The notes: generated from the letters alone by a model not told the origin. A stretch of DNA of 64,000 nt from Bacteroidota bacterium (GCA_013288685.1 JABDBM010000003.1:48608-112607); one strand, 5' to 3'. Positions 23,763-32,898 are shown, counted from the stretch's first letter. Program-made: numbers and translations.

Positions 23763-25892
23763 ATGGAAACAAAAACCAAATTCGGAAACAGCGAAGGCCC
23801 AAGCCGGGTTGACGGCCGCATGAAAGTTACCGGCAGGGCTAAATACTCCGCCGAATATAGTGTGAAAGGGGTAACTTACGGCGTATTGGTCGGCAGCACT
23901 ATCGCCAAGGGCACCATTAAAACCATCGATACCAAAAAGGCTGAGGGCGCTCCTGGTGTACTTTCGGTAATCACTTACCTTAATGCGCCAAAAATTCCCG
24001 GTTATCAAACCGATGCCCCGCAGCCTAAGGGAGCCTTAAAGATATTTTATGATAACCAGGTTTATTTTAACGGCCAGCCCATTGCCCTGGTAGTGGCTGA
24101 TTCGTTTGAGCGCGCGTTGTTCGCTGCCTCGCTGGTAAGTGCCACTTATGATAAGGGCGAACATCAAACCAATTTAAAAGCCAACATCGCCAATGGCACA
24201 GCGCCCCGCAACGGTAAGGATTATATTCGAGGACAAGAGGATGCCTATAAAACCGCACCCATAAAAATTGAGCAGGAATACATCATCCCTACCGAAGTAC
24301 ATAACCCCATGGAGCTTCACGCCATTATTGCCCGCTGGGATGCCGACGATAAAATAACCGTTTACGATAAAACTCAGGGTGTTAAATCAACCCAGCGCAG
24401 CATAGCGCAAGCCTTTAAATTACCCCCGGAAAACGTGCAGGTTACTGCGCCTTTTGTAGGTGGTGCATTCGGCGCCGCATTGCGCACCTGGCCGCACGAA
24501 ATTGCTGCGGTACTGGCCGCAAAGGTTGTAAAGCAACCCGTTAAACTGGTGTTGAGCCGGGCCGATATGTTTACTTCGGTAGGTTACCGCCCGCATACCT
24601 GGCAAAAAATTGGTTTGGGCGCTACGGCGGATGGCAAGCTGGTTGGCATCACGCACGAGGCTGCCGGGCAAACTTCGGCTTATGAAGATTTTACCGAAGG
24701 GGTGGTTAATATCAGTCAGCTGATGTACGCTTGCCCTAATGTCAACACCAAATACAAAATCGTTTCACTTAATGTAAATACGCCTGCCCCTATGCGCGGG
24801 CCGGGTGAAGCAACAGGAGCTTTCGCATTGGAGTCGGCATTGGATGAGCTATCTTATGCCGTTAATATCGACCCGATTGAACTGCGTGTGCTTAATTATG
24901 CTGAAACCGACCCCAGCAGTAGCAGACCCTATTCGAGCAAGTTTTTAAAGGATGCGTACCAGCTTGGCGCTGATAAAATAGGCTGGAGCAACCGTAAGCA
25001 GCAACCGGGTTCGGTTACCGAATCGGGCTGGCTAACAGGCTACGGCATGGGCGGCGGCTTGTTTGGCGCTTATCGCGGAGCCGCTACCGTTACGGCGCGC
25101 ATGATGGCCGATGGTACGCTGATCCTGCAAACAGCAGTTACCGATATTGGTCCGGGGACAGGTACTGCCATGGTGAATATCGCATCCGAATTAATGGGTG
25201 TGCCCGCTGCCAACATACGGTTTGATATGGGCGATTCATCGCTGCCGCCGTCACCAACACAAGGCGGTTCGCAGGTTACGTCAACCGTCGGCTCGGCAGT
25301 TAATGATGCCTGTAAGGAGTTAAAAGATAAATTTATGCAGCTGAACGGCACCAACGAAGGCGGTAGTTTGGATTTTGTTAAAATATTAAAAGATCATAAC
25401 CTGCCGCAATTGGAAGTAACCACTTCATCAAAAGGCGGCGCCGAGCAGGGCAAATATGCCATGTTCTCGTGGTCGGTACATTTTATGAAAGTACTGGTAA
25501 ACCCGGTAACCGGTGTGGTTAAGATCGATAAGGCAGTTTCGGTGGCCGACTGCGGCCACGTAGTAAGCCCCAAAACCGCCCGCAGCCAGATCATCGGCGG
25601 CAGCATAATGGGCACGGGAATGGCATTAATGGAAGAAGCAGTGATTGACCATCGCTATGGCCGTTTGGTAAACAACAATTTCGGCGACTACCACGTTCCT
25701 GTAAATGCCGATATACCACAAGTGGAAGCATTATTTGTAAACAAACCCGATCCTTATATTAACCCCATGGGCGCCAAAGGGATGGGCGAAATAGCTACCA
25801 TCGGCGTAGCCGCAGCAATTGCTAATGCAGTTTACAATGCAACCGGGAAAAGAGTAAGGGATTTACCGATAACGCCCGATAAGTTGATTTAG
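23763..25892 (+). CDS. Molybdopterin-binding subunit, paralogue 3
   Basis: The protein is about 709 residues, closest to paralogue 2. Landmarks: GPSRVDGRMKVTGRAKYSAE, FVGGAFGAALRTWPHE, MRGPGEATGAFALE and the catalytic MGAKGMGEIATIG. An ATG at 23751 also opens this frame but lies inside an ATGAACC repeat arm, so the next ATG at 23763 is preferred. No XdhC/PaoD-type Mo-cofactor insertion chaperone follows; the next gene is on the other strand, so maturation genes must be elsewhere. Confidence 0.92.
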   Translation: METKTKFGNSEGPSRVDGRMKVTGRAKYSAEYSVKGVTYGVLVGSTIAKGTIKTIDTKKAEGAPGVLSVITYLNAPKIPGYQTDAPQPKGALKIFYDNQVYFNGQPIALVVADSFERALFAASLVSATYDKGEHQTNLKANIANGTAPRNGKDYIRGQEDAYKTAPIKIEQEYIIPTEVHNPMELHAIIARWDADDKITVYDKTQGVKSTQRSIAQAFKLPPENVQVTAPFVGGAFGAALRTWPHEIAAVLAAKVVKQPVKLVLSRADMFTSVGYRPHTWQKIGLGATADGKLVGITHEAAGQTSAYEDFTEGVVNISQLMYACPNVNTKYKIVSLNVNTPAPMRGPGEATGAFALESALDELSYAVNIDPIELRVLNYAETDPSSSRPYSSKFLKDAYQLGADKIGWSNRKQQPGSVTESGWLTGYGMGGGLFGAYRGAATVTARMMADGTLILQTAVTDIGPGTGTAMVNIASELMGVPAANIRFDMGDSSLPPSPTQGGSQVTSTVGSAVNDACKELKDKFMQLNGTNEGGSLDFVKILKDHNLPQLEVTTSSKGGAEQGKYAMFSWSVHFMKVLVNPVTGVVKIDKAVSVADCGHVVSPKTARSQIIGGSIMGTGMALMEEAVIDHRYGRLVNNNFGDYHVPVNADIPQVEALFVNKPDPYINPMGAKGMGEIATIGVAAAIANAVYNATGKRVRDLPITPDKLI

Positions 25893-26002
25893 TCATTTGC
25901 TTCGCGTCATTGGGTCATTTGGTCAATCGCGATAAGCAGTGGAGGCCTCGTCTTAACCATGCAATGACTTAATGCCCTAATGACACAACGACTTCCCGGT
26001 GA

Positions 26003-26284
26003 CTAAAATTTCAGATTTGATTTTAACCACAGTTGCACCTCTTCCTGGCTAATGATATCGGCGGGCATTTTATCGTGAATTAGTTTCTCCATTTTGTTGC
26101 CGGTGTTCGAGAAGCGGTAATCCCAAAGGGCCATCAGCTTGTTTATCAGGTAAACTACTTCGTAGCCCTCTTCTTTATTAAACTGCGTGGTGTCCGGTCT
26201 GCCATTTACACGCGGGTCGTGCTGTACGTAAGCCGTCCATTTATAGTCTGAATAATGAAGATTTTTCCGGGAGAACAAGATCAT
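26003..26284 (-). CDS. Small hypothetical protein
   Basis: The 93-residue soluble protein has no signal or membrane segment. It contains an aromatic-rich start (HYSDYKWTAYVQHDPRVNG), a helix NKLMALWDY and a C-terminal ISQEEVQLWLKSNLKF. The family is not recognised. It lies between the Mo-hydroxylase operon and a PepSY-like gene, divergent from the latter. Confidence 0.65.
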   Translation of the reverse strand: MILFSRKNLHYSDYKWTAYVQHDPRVNGRPDTTQFNKEEGYEVVYLINKLMALWDYRFSNTGNKMEKLIHDKMPADIISQEEVQLWLKSNLKF

Positions 26285-26424
26285 AATGGCGGGCGATTTT
26301 TGTAAATGTACTGATAATTAATTGGTTTTGTTTTTTTATCGGCATAATAGCGTCTAATTTTCTACAGAATTTGAGCAAACTTTCTACAGAATGGCGCACT
26401 ATACTTGGTAAAAAACATAAGATC

Positions 26425-26853
26425 ATGAGAAAGTTATTGGTATTTATCACAGTCATTGGCATAGCCATCAGCGCTTTAAAAGCGCAGGATATCAAGGCCG
26501 GTGCCGTCCCCGAAATTGTAAAATCTGCTTTCGTAAAAAAATATCCTGAAGCTGTTAAAGTGACCTGGGAAAAAGAAAAAGGAAATTACGAGGCAAACTG
26601 GGGCGGCAAATCGGGCGAGGATAATTCGGCCCAGTTTACGCCAGCAGGGGTGTTTATTGAAATAGTAAAAGCCATTTCAATAGCAGATCTGCCAAAAAAC
26701 ATTGCGCCATACGTAAAAGAACACTACAAAGGGGCAAAAATCCGCGAAGCCGGCAGGGTGACTGATGCCGCCGGTAAAACCCTGTACGAAGCCGAAATAA
26801 AGGGCGGCGATTTGCTTTTTGATGAAAATGGCGTTTTTATAGAGAAGGATTAA
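26425..26853 (+). CDS. Exported PepSY-like (DUF2874-type) protein
   Basis: The 142-residue protein has a signal peptide (MRKLLVFITVIGIAISALKAQ, cleavage near 21) and one putative PepSY-like repeat pair: VKSAFVKKYPEAVKVTWEKE with an ANWGG strand, and YVKEHYKGAKIREAGRVTD with YEAEIKGGDLLFDENG. This two-lobed pattern is known from periplasmic BLIP-like/PepSY_like proteins of Bacteroidota, whose function is poorly known. I chose the ATG at 26425 because it starts directly at the signal peptide. Confidence 0.85.
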   Translation: MRKLLVFITVIGIAISALKAQDIKAGAVPEIVKSAFVKKYPEAVKVTWEKEKGNYEANWGGKSGEDNSAQFTPAGVFIEIVKAISIADLPKNIAPYVKEHYKGAKIREAGRVTDAAGKTLYEAEIKGGDLLFDENGVFIEKD

Positions 26854-27346
26854 TTTATATAAACAGACTTGAGGCGGTATTGGATGATATTTTTGATCTA
26901 CAACAGATTGTTTAGGTAGGGTTGAAAGGAGAATGTTGCCAATTCGGTTTTATGGCCCAAGGGGCGTACTTCTTTGTAGAAAAGAACGTTGGAAATTATT
27001 TTGCCGCAGAGAGCGACAACCCTTACAAAATATACAGGCCAATTATCTTGCAATATATTTCATTAAAATCATCATCCCACCATCGAAATCATTTCCAACG
27101 ATGTATGTTGGCAACAGCCGCTCTGGGGCAATATATTGGGTGCAGTTCGTTTCTACAAAAGGGCAGACCCTCCAGACCAGAAAAAATCGGTTAACAGCCA
27201 ATTCGCGTTATCAACCTAACAAATGCGTTATGGTGGCAACAGCCGATTGGCAGACCTTATCACCCATTTCGCAGTATTCGTCACCGTTTATGCATTATCC
27301 GAAAGGATAAAATTAACTGTTAAATTTATTTGCTGAACTTTAGGCA
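26854..27346. other. Intergenic stretch without supported gene
   Basis: Two overlapping open frames exist here in different phases, but neither has a plausible start context or protein-like composition. Short repeated words (GGCAACAGCCG) occur twice near 27110 and 27235. I see no RNA gene or clear hairpin. Confidence 0.5.
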
Positions 27347-28384
27347 ATGAAAACGGTACAGCATCTAATCGGTGGGAGCAGGTTAAAACTGCACATCGTC
27401 TTCGGCATTATGCTATTAGCATTGCTGCTGGCAGGCAATTATTTCCTTTATGTGCTCCATTTTCGTTTTGACAGTTTCGGGCTGGCGCTGCTGAGATACC
27501 TTTTTTTCTTTGCCTGTGTTTACACCGGCAGGTGGCTTTGCATGCGTTGGTATCTTCATAACAAATGGCTGTTGTTTATTTTTTATACCTGCCTATCGGC
27601 GATCATAGTAGAGGTGCCCTGGTGGCTTATCGTAAAATACGCGCTAAACCACCCTTATGCCGGCTTTTTAGAAGTTTTGCTGGATACCCTTCCCTTTTAT
27701 TTGATCGGCCTGGTGCTGGGCATTTTGCTCAAGCTCATCCGGGTTTCTATTCAAAAAGAACTGCAGGATGCCCATATCAAAGCCGAACAAAAGGAAAGCG
27801 AATTCGGCCTGCTACAATCGCAATTGAGCCCGCATTTTCTATTCAATGTGTTGAATAACCTCTATGGTATATCTATTGCGGAACACGAAAGGATACCTCC
27901 GCTCCTGCTCAAACTGTCAGAACTTTTGCGTTATTCGGTTTATGGCGCAAAAAAAACTTTTGTGCCCTTGCGGGAAGAACTGGATTACATAAAAAATTAC
28001 ATTGAATTTGAAAAGATCAGGATTAGCGACCGGCTGAATTTGTCGATGGAAATTGACATGGTGGATAACCCGGAAATTAAAATTGCCCCGCTGATACTGA
28101 TAGTTTTTATAGAGAATGCCTTTAAACATTCAAAAAACACCTTCAACAAGGAAATTGACATCGATATTTCAATAAAAATTAGCGGTAACTTTATCTGTTT
28201 ACGGGTAAGCAATTCGTACGATAAAGAGCAAAATAAAAACGGGATATTTGATGAAAATTCGGGCCTGGGGCTGGATAATACCCTTAAACGGCTCGGTTTA
28301 TTGTACGGGGATGACTACGAACTAAAACAGGATACCGAAAATGAATTATACCATGTTAGCCTGCGATTAAAAATAAAAAAATGA
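27347..28384 (+). CDS. LytS/YehU-type sensor histidine kinase
   Basis: The 345-residue protein has four membrane helices at about 16-36, 45-65, 74-96 and 108-130, then a cytoplasmic kinase of the His_kinase (PF06580) type. The phospho-acceptor is His163 in QSQLSPHFLFNVLNNLYG, with an ATPase domain containing IVFIENAFKHS and GLGLDNTLKRL. It signals to the LytTR regulator whose gene overlaps its 3' end by 4 bp (ATGA). The stimulus is unknown because no extracytoplasmic domain is present. Confidence 0.93.
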   Translation: MKTVQHLIGGSRLKLHIVFGIMLLALLLAGNYFLYVLHFRFDSFGLALLRYLFFFACVYTGRWLCMRWYLHNKWLLFIFYTCLSAIIVEVPWWLIVKYALNHPYAGFLEVLLDTLPFYLIGLVLGILLKLIRVSIQKELQDAHIKAEQKESEFGLLQSQLSPHFLFNVLNNLYGISIAEHERIPPLLLKLSELLRYSVYGAKKTFVPLREELDYIKNYIEFEKIRISDRLNLSMEIDMVDNPEIKIAPLILIVFIENAFKHSKNTFNKEIDIDISIKISGNFICLRVSNSYDKEQNKNGIFDENSGLGLDNTLKRLGLLYGDDYELKQDTENELYHVSLRLKIKK

Positions 28385-29091
28385 TGATCAATTGCCTGAT
28401 AGTAGATGACGAGCCGGTTGCCAGGAACATTATCAGGAATTATTGCGGCCATTTACCGGCGCTCAATATCATAGCCGAATGCGGCAATGCGCTCGAAGCC
28501 AAAGAAATTTTATCGGCCAATAAAATTGATTTGTTGTTCCTCGACATCCACATGCCGGTATTAAATGGTATTGGCTTTTTAAATACGCTGAAAAACGCCC
28601 CGCAGGTAATATTTACCACCGCGTATCAGGAGTATGCAGTAAACGCTTTTGATCTTTCGGCCTGTGATTATCTGCTTAAACCCTTTTCGCTCGAGCGTTT
28701 CATTATAGCGGTTGATAAAGCAAAAGAAAAATTACTCCATTCAAAACCGCCCGTTCAGGAAAGCGGCGCGGCTACTCAGCAGCCGGACTACTTTTTTATC
28801 AAGTCGGATGGGAAGGCCCACAAAATAGCTTATGCTGATTGTTTATATGCCGAGGCACAGGGTAATTACACCAAGGTCGTTACCCTCAAAACTGCTATCC
28901 TTACCAAAATGGCCTTCTCGGCATTTATTACCCTGCTTCCACCGGACCAGTTTATCAGGGTACACCGGTCGTTCATCATCAACAAAACGATGATCAGCCA
29001 TATTGAGGGCAACCGGGTATTTATTAATCAGGCTGAAATACCCATCGCGCAAAATTACCGCGACAGCTTTTTCAGCCTGATCGGGTTATAA
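28381..29091 (+). CDS. LytTR-family response regulator
   Basis: The 236-residue protein has an N-terminal receiver (1-120) with Asp9/Asp10, phospho-acceptor Asp55 in LLFLDIHMP, the Thr pair in IFTTAYQEYA, and Lys in LLKPF. A LytTR DNA-binding domain (about 130-236) follows, with FIKSDGKAHKI, YAEAQGNYTKV and FIRVHRSFIINK. It is the partner of the overlapping LytS-type kinase. Target genes are not visible. Confidence 0.94.
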   Translation: MMINCLIVDDEPVARNIIRNYCGHLPALNIIAECGNALEAKEILSANKIDLLFLDIHMPVLNGIGFLNTLKNAPQVIFTTAYQEYAVNAFDLSACDYLLKPFSLERFIIAVDKAKEKLLHSKPPVQESGAATQQPDYFFIKSDGKAHKIAYADCLYAEAQGNYTKVVTLKTAILTKMAFSAFITLLPPDQFIRVHRSFIINKTMISHIEGNRVFINQAEIPIAQNYRDSFFSLIGL

Positions 29092-29146
29092 TAAATACCA
29101 ACCAAGGATGCGTCTTTAAACATTTCCTTTCTGTTACTTTATCGGT

Positions 29147-29713
29147 TTAAGTTATTTTTTTGTATTGCAAACCGCTAACTTTATTTTCTTCAAATAAAAG
29201 TTTTAATTTTTCGCTTATCACCGTTTTGATAGTATATTTTTTTACCCTGAAGATATTAGCTTTGTCTGGGATATCCACTGGATTCAAAATCAACTTCTCG
29301 AAGAATTCATATTCCCCGGCCTTGTCAGGCCTTATCGGATCATCTTTTACCCATTTCACAAAAACAGACTTGCTTTCATCCACACATTCTATTGCATTAT
29401 TTACCACCATCAAGTGATAATTGATCTTGGAATTGGGATCGACCTCCGGTTTTACCGGGATAAACTGTACCTCATCTTCGTTAACCAGGTTCTTGACTTT
29501 TTCATTTACGATAAATAATTCGAAGTCCGCCATTGTAAAATCTAACGGAATCCCCTTTTTTCTGCACGAGACAAATAATTCTTTTTGAGGAACCTCTACC
29601 TTACCGGGGCTTACATATTTCCAAAAATCCCATTCGCCATCAAAATTGATACTACCTAAAAACCAACGTTTTTTGGGTATGTACAATTCATCTACTATTT
29701 CATAATAATCCAT
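29147..29713 (-). CDS. Imm11-like (DUF1629-like) protein
   Basis: The 188-residue soluble protein has segments ELFIVNEKVKNLVNE, VQFIPVKP, YHLMVVNNAIECVDESKS and FFEKLILNPVDIPDKANIFR. Their order and spacing resemble the Imm11/DUF1629 immunity-type family, where members neutralise polymorphic toxins. Assignment is from memory, with moderate certainty. A TTG at 29728 would extend it by five residues and overlap the upstream gene; the ATG at 29713 is preferred. No cognate toxin is in the window. Confidence 0.65.
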   Translation of the reverse strand: MDYYEIVDELYIPKKRWFLGSINFDGEWDFWKYVSPGKVEVPQKELFVSCRKKGIPLDFTMADFELFIVNEKVKNLVNEDEVQFIPVKPEVDPNSKINYHLMVVNNAIECVDESKSVFVKWVKDDPIRPDKAGEYEFFEKLILNPVDIPDKANIFRVKKYTIKTVISEKLKLLFEENKVSGLQYKKIT

Positions 29714-29724
29714 AAGGAAGCATC

Positions 29725-30576
29725 TCAAATATTGTCTTTAGCAATCACGCTCCAGTCATCATTGCCATGCCCTTTTGCTATCCATTTATCCATTTCGGCG
29801 GCAATAGCCGGAATTACGGCTAATTCTATTTCTCCTTCTGCTGCTGCCTTCATCATTAACCCTGCATCCTTACGGGCCATATTTAACTCCCATGATGGAT
29901 TTTTAAAATCGCCTTCGGTTATCCGTTTAAGCCGTGCTGGCAGTGATGCGCCCGGATTCCAGGTTCCAAATAATGCTACAATATCGGCGGCGGAAATACC
30001 CTGTGCCTTGCCCAGGGCCAGTGTATCCGATAGGCCTGCGGTAAAAGTTAAAAGAAAAAGATTACCTATCAGTTTAATACCGGCGGCTTTACCTTCTTCG
30101 TTACCAAAGTTCATGACCTTTCCAGTCATTTTTGATAATTCAGATTCCATCTTGCTGATAACCTCCTGGTCGCCCGAAACCAGCATCGTACCGGTGCTTT
30201 CCAACGCATTAGGCGGGCCCATAAATACCGGGGCATGAAGGTAGGTGTAACCTTTGGCTTTCCACGCGGCCGTCCTTTCTATGGCGCCTTTGGCTGATGT
30301 GGTGGTATGATCAATAATGATAGCACCCGGTTGAAACCCGGCGCTTGCGGCAGCCAGTACTTCGTTCACTGTATCATCATCCTTAAGGCAAACATGAATA
30401 ATAGCAGCGCCTTTTACAGCCTCGGCAACATCAGCAAAGGCCTTTGCACCATCAGCTTCCAGCGCCTTCGCTTTGGCAGCAGTGCGGTTCCACACCTGCA
30501 CTTCGTCGCCTTTTTTTAACATCGCCTTTACAAAATTTGAGCCTAAAAGACCCATTCCCAAAAATGCTTTCATCAT
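29725..30576 (-). CDS. NAD(P)-dependent oxidoreductase, 3-hydroxyisobutyrate dehydrogenase-like
   Basis: The 283-residue protein belongs to the 6-phosphogluconate/beta-hydroxyacid dehydrogenase superfamily. It has a Rossmann motif FLGMGLLGSN at 5-14, WNRT near residue 30 (Arg favouring NADP), the substrate-binding DHTTTSAKG, and the catalytic lysine in AGIKLIGN near 168. The C-terminal all-helical domain (170-283) completes the fold. Reaction is reduction of small aldehydes/ketoacids or oxidation of hydroxyacids; exact substrate unknown. It ends 11 bp before the Imm11-like start, so the two may be co-transcribed. Confidence 0.9.
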   Translation of the reverse strand: MMKAFLGMGLLGSNFVKAMLKKGDEVQVWNRTAAKAKALEADGAKAFADVAEAVKGAAIIHVCLKDDDTVNEVLAAASAGFQPGAIIIDHTTTSAKGAIERTAAWKAKGYTYLHAPVFMGPPNALESTGTMLVSGDQEVISKMESELSKMTGKVMNFGNEEGKAAGIKLIGNLFLLTFTAGLSDTLALGKAQGISAADIVALFGTWNPGASLPARLKRITEGDFKNPSWELNMARKDAGLMMKAAAEGEIELAVIPAIAAEMDKWIAKGHGNDDWSVIAKDNI

Positions 30577-30668
30577 AAATTTGTTTGGATAAAGGTAACA
30601 AGTAAAAGATTTACTGAGGTTGGTGTTGTGTCAATTTTCAGGATTCTTTAAAGTTTGTGTGGGTGAAA

Positions 30669-30800
30669 TTAACACAGAGAAGCAGAGGAGTCGTAAAGTA
30701 CACAAAGAGTGATAAAATGACTGTTTTAGATAAAATACCAGGCGTTTTCCCCTTAAAAACTCAGTGTGCTCTGTGAGCTTTCAGTTTCTCTGCGTTAAAA
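30669..30800. repeat. ACACAGAG-type inverted repeat
   Basis: TTAACACAGAGAAGCAGAGG at the left pairs with TTTCTCTGCGTTAA at the right, with an inner CACAAAGAGTG/CTCAGTGTG pair. Related elements lie at 32582-32679, 32753-32898 and 54160-54260. Confidence 0.75.
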
Positions 30801-30892
30801 ATTCAGCCCGGCTTCGCTGCCTTTTTGCCAGTTTTAGTCTTTACCCACAAAAACGATTATTATTACCAAACAGAATCAAACATTTTTTCTTT

Positions 30893-30900
30893 TACCTTTG
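30893..30900 (+). promoter_or_regulatory. -7 box TACCTTTG directly before a start codon
   Basis: TACCTTTG fits TAnnTTTG exactly and ends 4 bp before the ATG at 30905. Transcription would then begin at or near the A of the start codon, implying a leaderless mRNA. No -33 TTTG was found at the usual distance. Confidence 0.5.
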
Positions 30901-30904
30901 CGGC

Positions 30905-31384
30905 ATGCCCAAAGCCAAGCAGTACCCTGTAAGTTGCAGAGACATAACACCTGAACTTGAGTTTTATGAAGAAGCCGTAGAGCTGCAAAAAAAAGCGGAA
31001 AGCTATTTGTTAAGCTTTTATTGGTGCCTGGAAGTCAAAGAATGCTTTTTATATACCAATATAGGTGATGTATTTGCTATTTACCTTTTCGACATCATAA
31101 ACACGGCGAGTGATGACGATAACTTACTATGGGTTGTAGCTGGTGACATACCATCCATGTACCTGGATGTAATAGGACCGCGTTCAACCACCGAGGTACT
31201 GGAAGATTATATAACCTTAGCCGAGGATTGGATTGAACACGTTAAAACCGGCCAATCTGTAGAAACATGCTTTCCATTTAATGCCGATCCAAGCATTGAG
31301 TTGGCAAAGCTTTTAGAAACAAAAATTTCTTTTATGAGCAATACGCTCGTTCATCACATTGATAACATTACGCTGAAAAAGTAA
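30905..31384 (+). CDS. Hypothetical soluble acidic protein
   Basis: The 159-residue protein (MPKAKQYPVSCRDITPELEF...) is acidic and predicted cytoplasmic. Segments FYWCLEVKECFLYTNIGDVF and LLWVVAGDIPSMYLDVIGP look like the conserved core; no function is recognised. The frame is open further upstream to 30764, but that part is repeat DNA, so I use the ATG at 30905. It ends in a shared bidirectional terminator with the convergent DUF4097 gene. Confidence 0.75.
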   Translation: MPKAKQYPVSCRDITPELEFYEEAVELQKKAESYLLSFYWCLEVKECFLYTNIGDVFAIYLFDIINTASDDDNLLWVVAGDIPSMYLDVIGPRSTTEVLEDYITLAEDWIEHVKTGQSVETCFPFNADPSIELAKLLETKISFMSNTLVHHIDNITLKK

Positions 31385-31437
31385 AGCGGGGCGCCGCAGC
31401 AAAAGCCAATCGCCTTTACTACAGCACCCCGCTTTTT
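31383..31437. terminator. Bidirectional terminator between convergent genes
   Basis: AAAGCGGGG and CCCCGCTTTTT form a stem with a long loop, just after the stop at 31384 and before the stop of the minus-strand gene. Confidence 0.6.
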
Positions 31438-31455
31438 GCAAGGTTAAATATGGGC

Positions 31456-32490
31456 TTATTTAAAGCCCACAGTAACATCGCCGCTTGATGCCGATGCACT
31501 AACCTGTGCGCCGCCGCCGTTTATACTGCCGCTAACGTGGCCCTTTTTCCATTCGCCGTTAAAGCCCGATGGCGCCTGGCCCACGCTTTCACCATACAAA
31601 TTCAAGTCAAGACCTTGTTTTGCAGGCAATTCCAAATCGATATTACCAGCACTTGTATGCAGTTTAAGATAACCTCCTACGTGTTCCATTTGTGCCGACA
31701 GGCTGCCCGCACTGGTATTGGCATCCAGGCTGCAATTCATGTGTCTCAGCTCAATGCCGCCACCTGATGTGCCGGTCACCAGTTCGCCTTCAATATGGTC
31801 GCCTTCAACACCACCGCCACTGGTGTGAGCATTGATGGTACCTTTTAAATCTTTAAGTATTAAGCCGCCGCCGCTGGTTACCAGCTTTATTTTACCATCG
31901 CAATGTTTTGCCGTAATGCCACCGCCGCTGGTTTGCAAATCGATATCATCGCTCGAATTGGAGACATCAATACCGCCGCCACTGGTGTGCCCGTTAATAG
32001 TGCCGCTCAATTTATCAAGCTGCAAACCGCCGCCGCTGGTTCTGAAAGTTTCGGTACCGGTTAAATTATCCAGATGGATACCGCCACCACTGGTTTTCAA
32101 ATCGGTTGATACATGTTGCGGAACATATATTTTAAATGATATGCTCATTTGCTTTCTCCAGTTCGAAAACTCGTGCCTGTTTTTTACGGTTGCCGTTAAT
32201 TCATGGCCATTAACCGAAACATTCATTTCATAATCTTCACTGAGGCGTTTTTCAATTTCTTCTTTCGTCAGTTCCTGGTTGTTATTGCCTTTTATGTACA
32301 CTTCAATGCGCGGCGCTTGTCCGCTTTCGCCACTAACCGAAATACCGCCTGCTGATGTACTCACTACTACACTGCTAATAGCATCGCTGGCTAATGATTT
32401 GGTAATATATGGTGTTTTGCCGTCGTAGTCCTGTGCCAATGCAGCAACACTTTGGCTGGCTACAATAAATAGGGTTAAAAAAGTCTTCAT
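31456..32490 (-). CDS. Exported DUF4097-type repeat protein
   Basis: The 344-residue protein has a signal peptide (MKTFLTLFIVASQSVAALAQ) and a right-handed beta-helix-like body. TSGGG occurs seven times at a spacing of about 18-20 residues from about residue 133 on, with related TSAGG/TSAGN steps before and after. DUF4097 proteins are surface or periplasmic, of unknown function. The repeats suggest an elongated solenoid. Upstream N-terminal part (25-125) holds the charged KEEIEKRLSEDYEM segment. Confidence 0.87.
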   Translation of the reverse strand: MKTFLTLFIVASQSVAALAQDYDGKTPYITKSLASDAISSVVVSTSAGGISVSGESGQAPRIEVYIKGNNNQELTKEEIEKRLSEDYEMNVSVNGHELTATVKNRHEFSNWRKQMSISFKIYVPQHVSTDLKTSGGGIHLDNLTGTETFRTSGGGLQLDKLSGTINGHTSGGGIDVSNSSDDIDLQTSGGGITAKHCDGKIKLVTSGGGLILKDLKGTINAHTSGGGVEGDHIEGELVTGTSGGGIELRHMNCSLDANTSAGSLSAQMEHVGGYLKLHTSAGNIDLELPAKQGLDLNLYGESVGQAPSGFNGEWKKGHVSGSINGGGAQVSASASSGDVTVGFK

Positions 32491-32581
32491 AATTTCTTTT
32501 TGAGTTTATGCAATAAGAGACTTTGCTTTTTTGCGATACGTTGCATTGATTGCGATATTTATTTTTGCGAGGCTGTTAGTT

Positions 32582-32679
32582 TTTACCACAAAGAGCACAA
32601 AGAGTTTCACAAAGGGCACGAAGAACAAATTAAACTTTGTGTCCTTTGTGCTTTTCGCTTTGCGTTCTTTGTGGTAAAA
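32582..32679. repeat. Inverted repeat TTACCACAAAG
   Basis: TTACCACAAAGAGCACAAAG and CTTTGCGTTCTTTGTGGTAA pair across about 60 bp that contain further CACAAAG/CTTTGTG words. Confidence 0.8.
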
Positions 32680-32752
32680 TCAAACATAAATGGACAAAAG
32701 TTGAGTATTTTTGGCTCTATGACGCTTTGTGGGGGGGGGTAAACGTGTGAAT

Positions 32753-32898
32753 TTTTAACACAGAGAAACAGAGAGGACACAGAGTCCGCGGAGTTTTTTG
32801 GTATCAAGGGCAAGTTAATTACTTAGCGATCTGACAATCAATAATTTTTAATTTTTTCTCTGTGTTCTTTGCTCCCTCTCTGTTTCTCTGTGTTTAAA
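32753..32898. repeat. Inverted repeat AACACAGAGAAACAGAG
   Basis: TTAACACAGAGAAACAGAG at the left pairs with CTCTGTTTCTCTGTGTTTAA at the right. Together with 32582-32679 and a run of nine G at 32731-32739 it fills the 460-bp gap; no gene is supported. Confidence 0.8.

Noticed and set aside
26922..27310. Two overlapping plus-strand open frames between the PepSY-like and LytS genes
   Set aside because: Different frames over the same DNA, poor start contexts and cysteine/arginine-rich composition typical of non-coding translation.
32731..32739. Run of nine G as a phase-variation tract
   Set aside because: It lies in a non-coding gap between repeats, not in a gene or a recognisable promoter.
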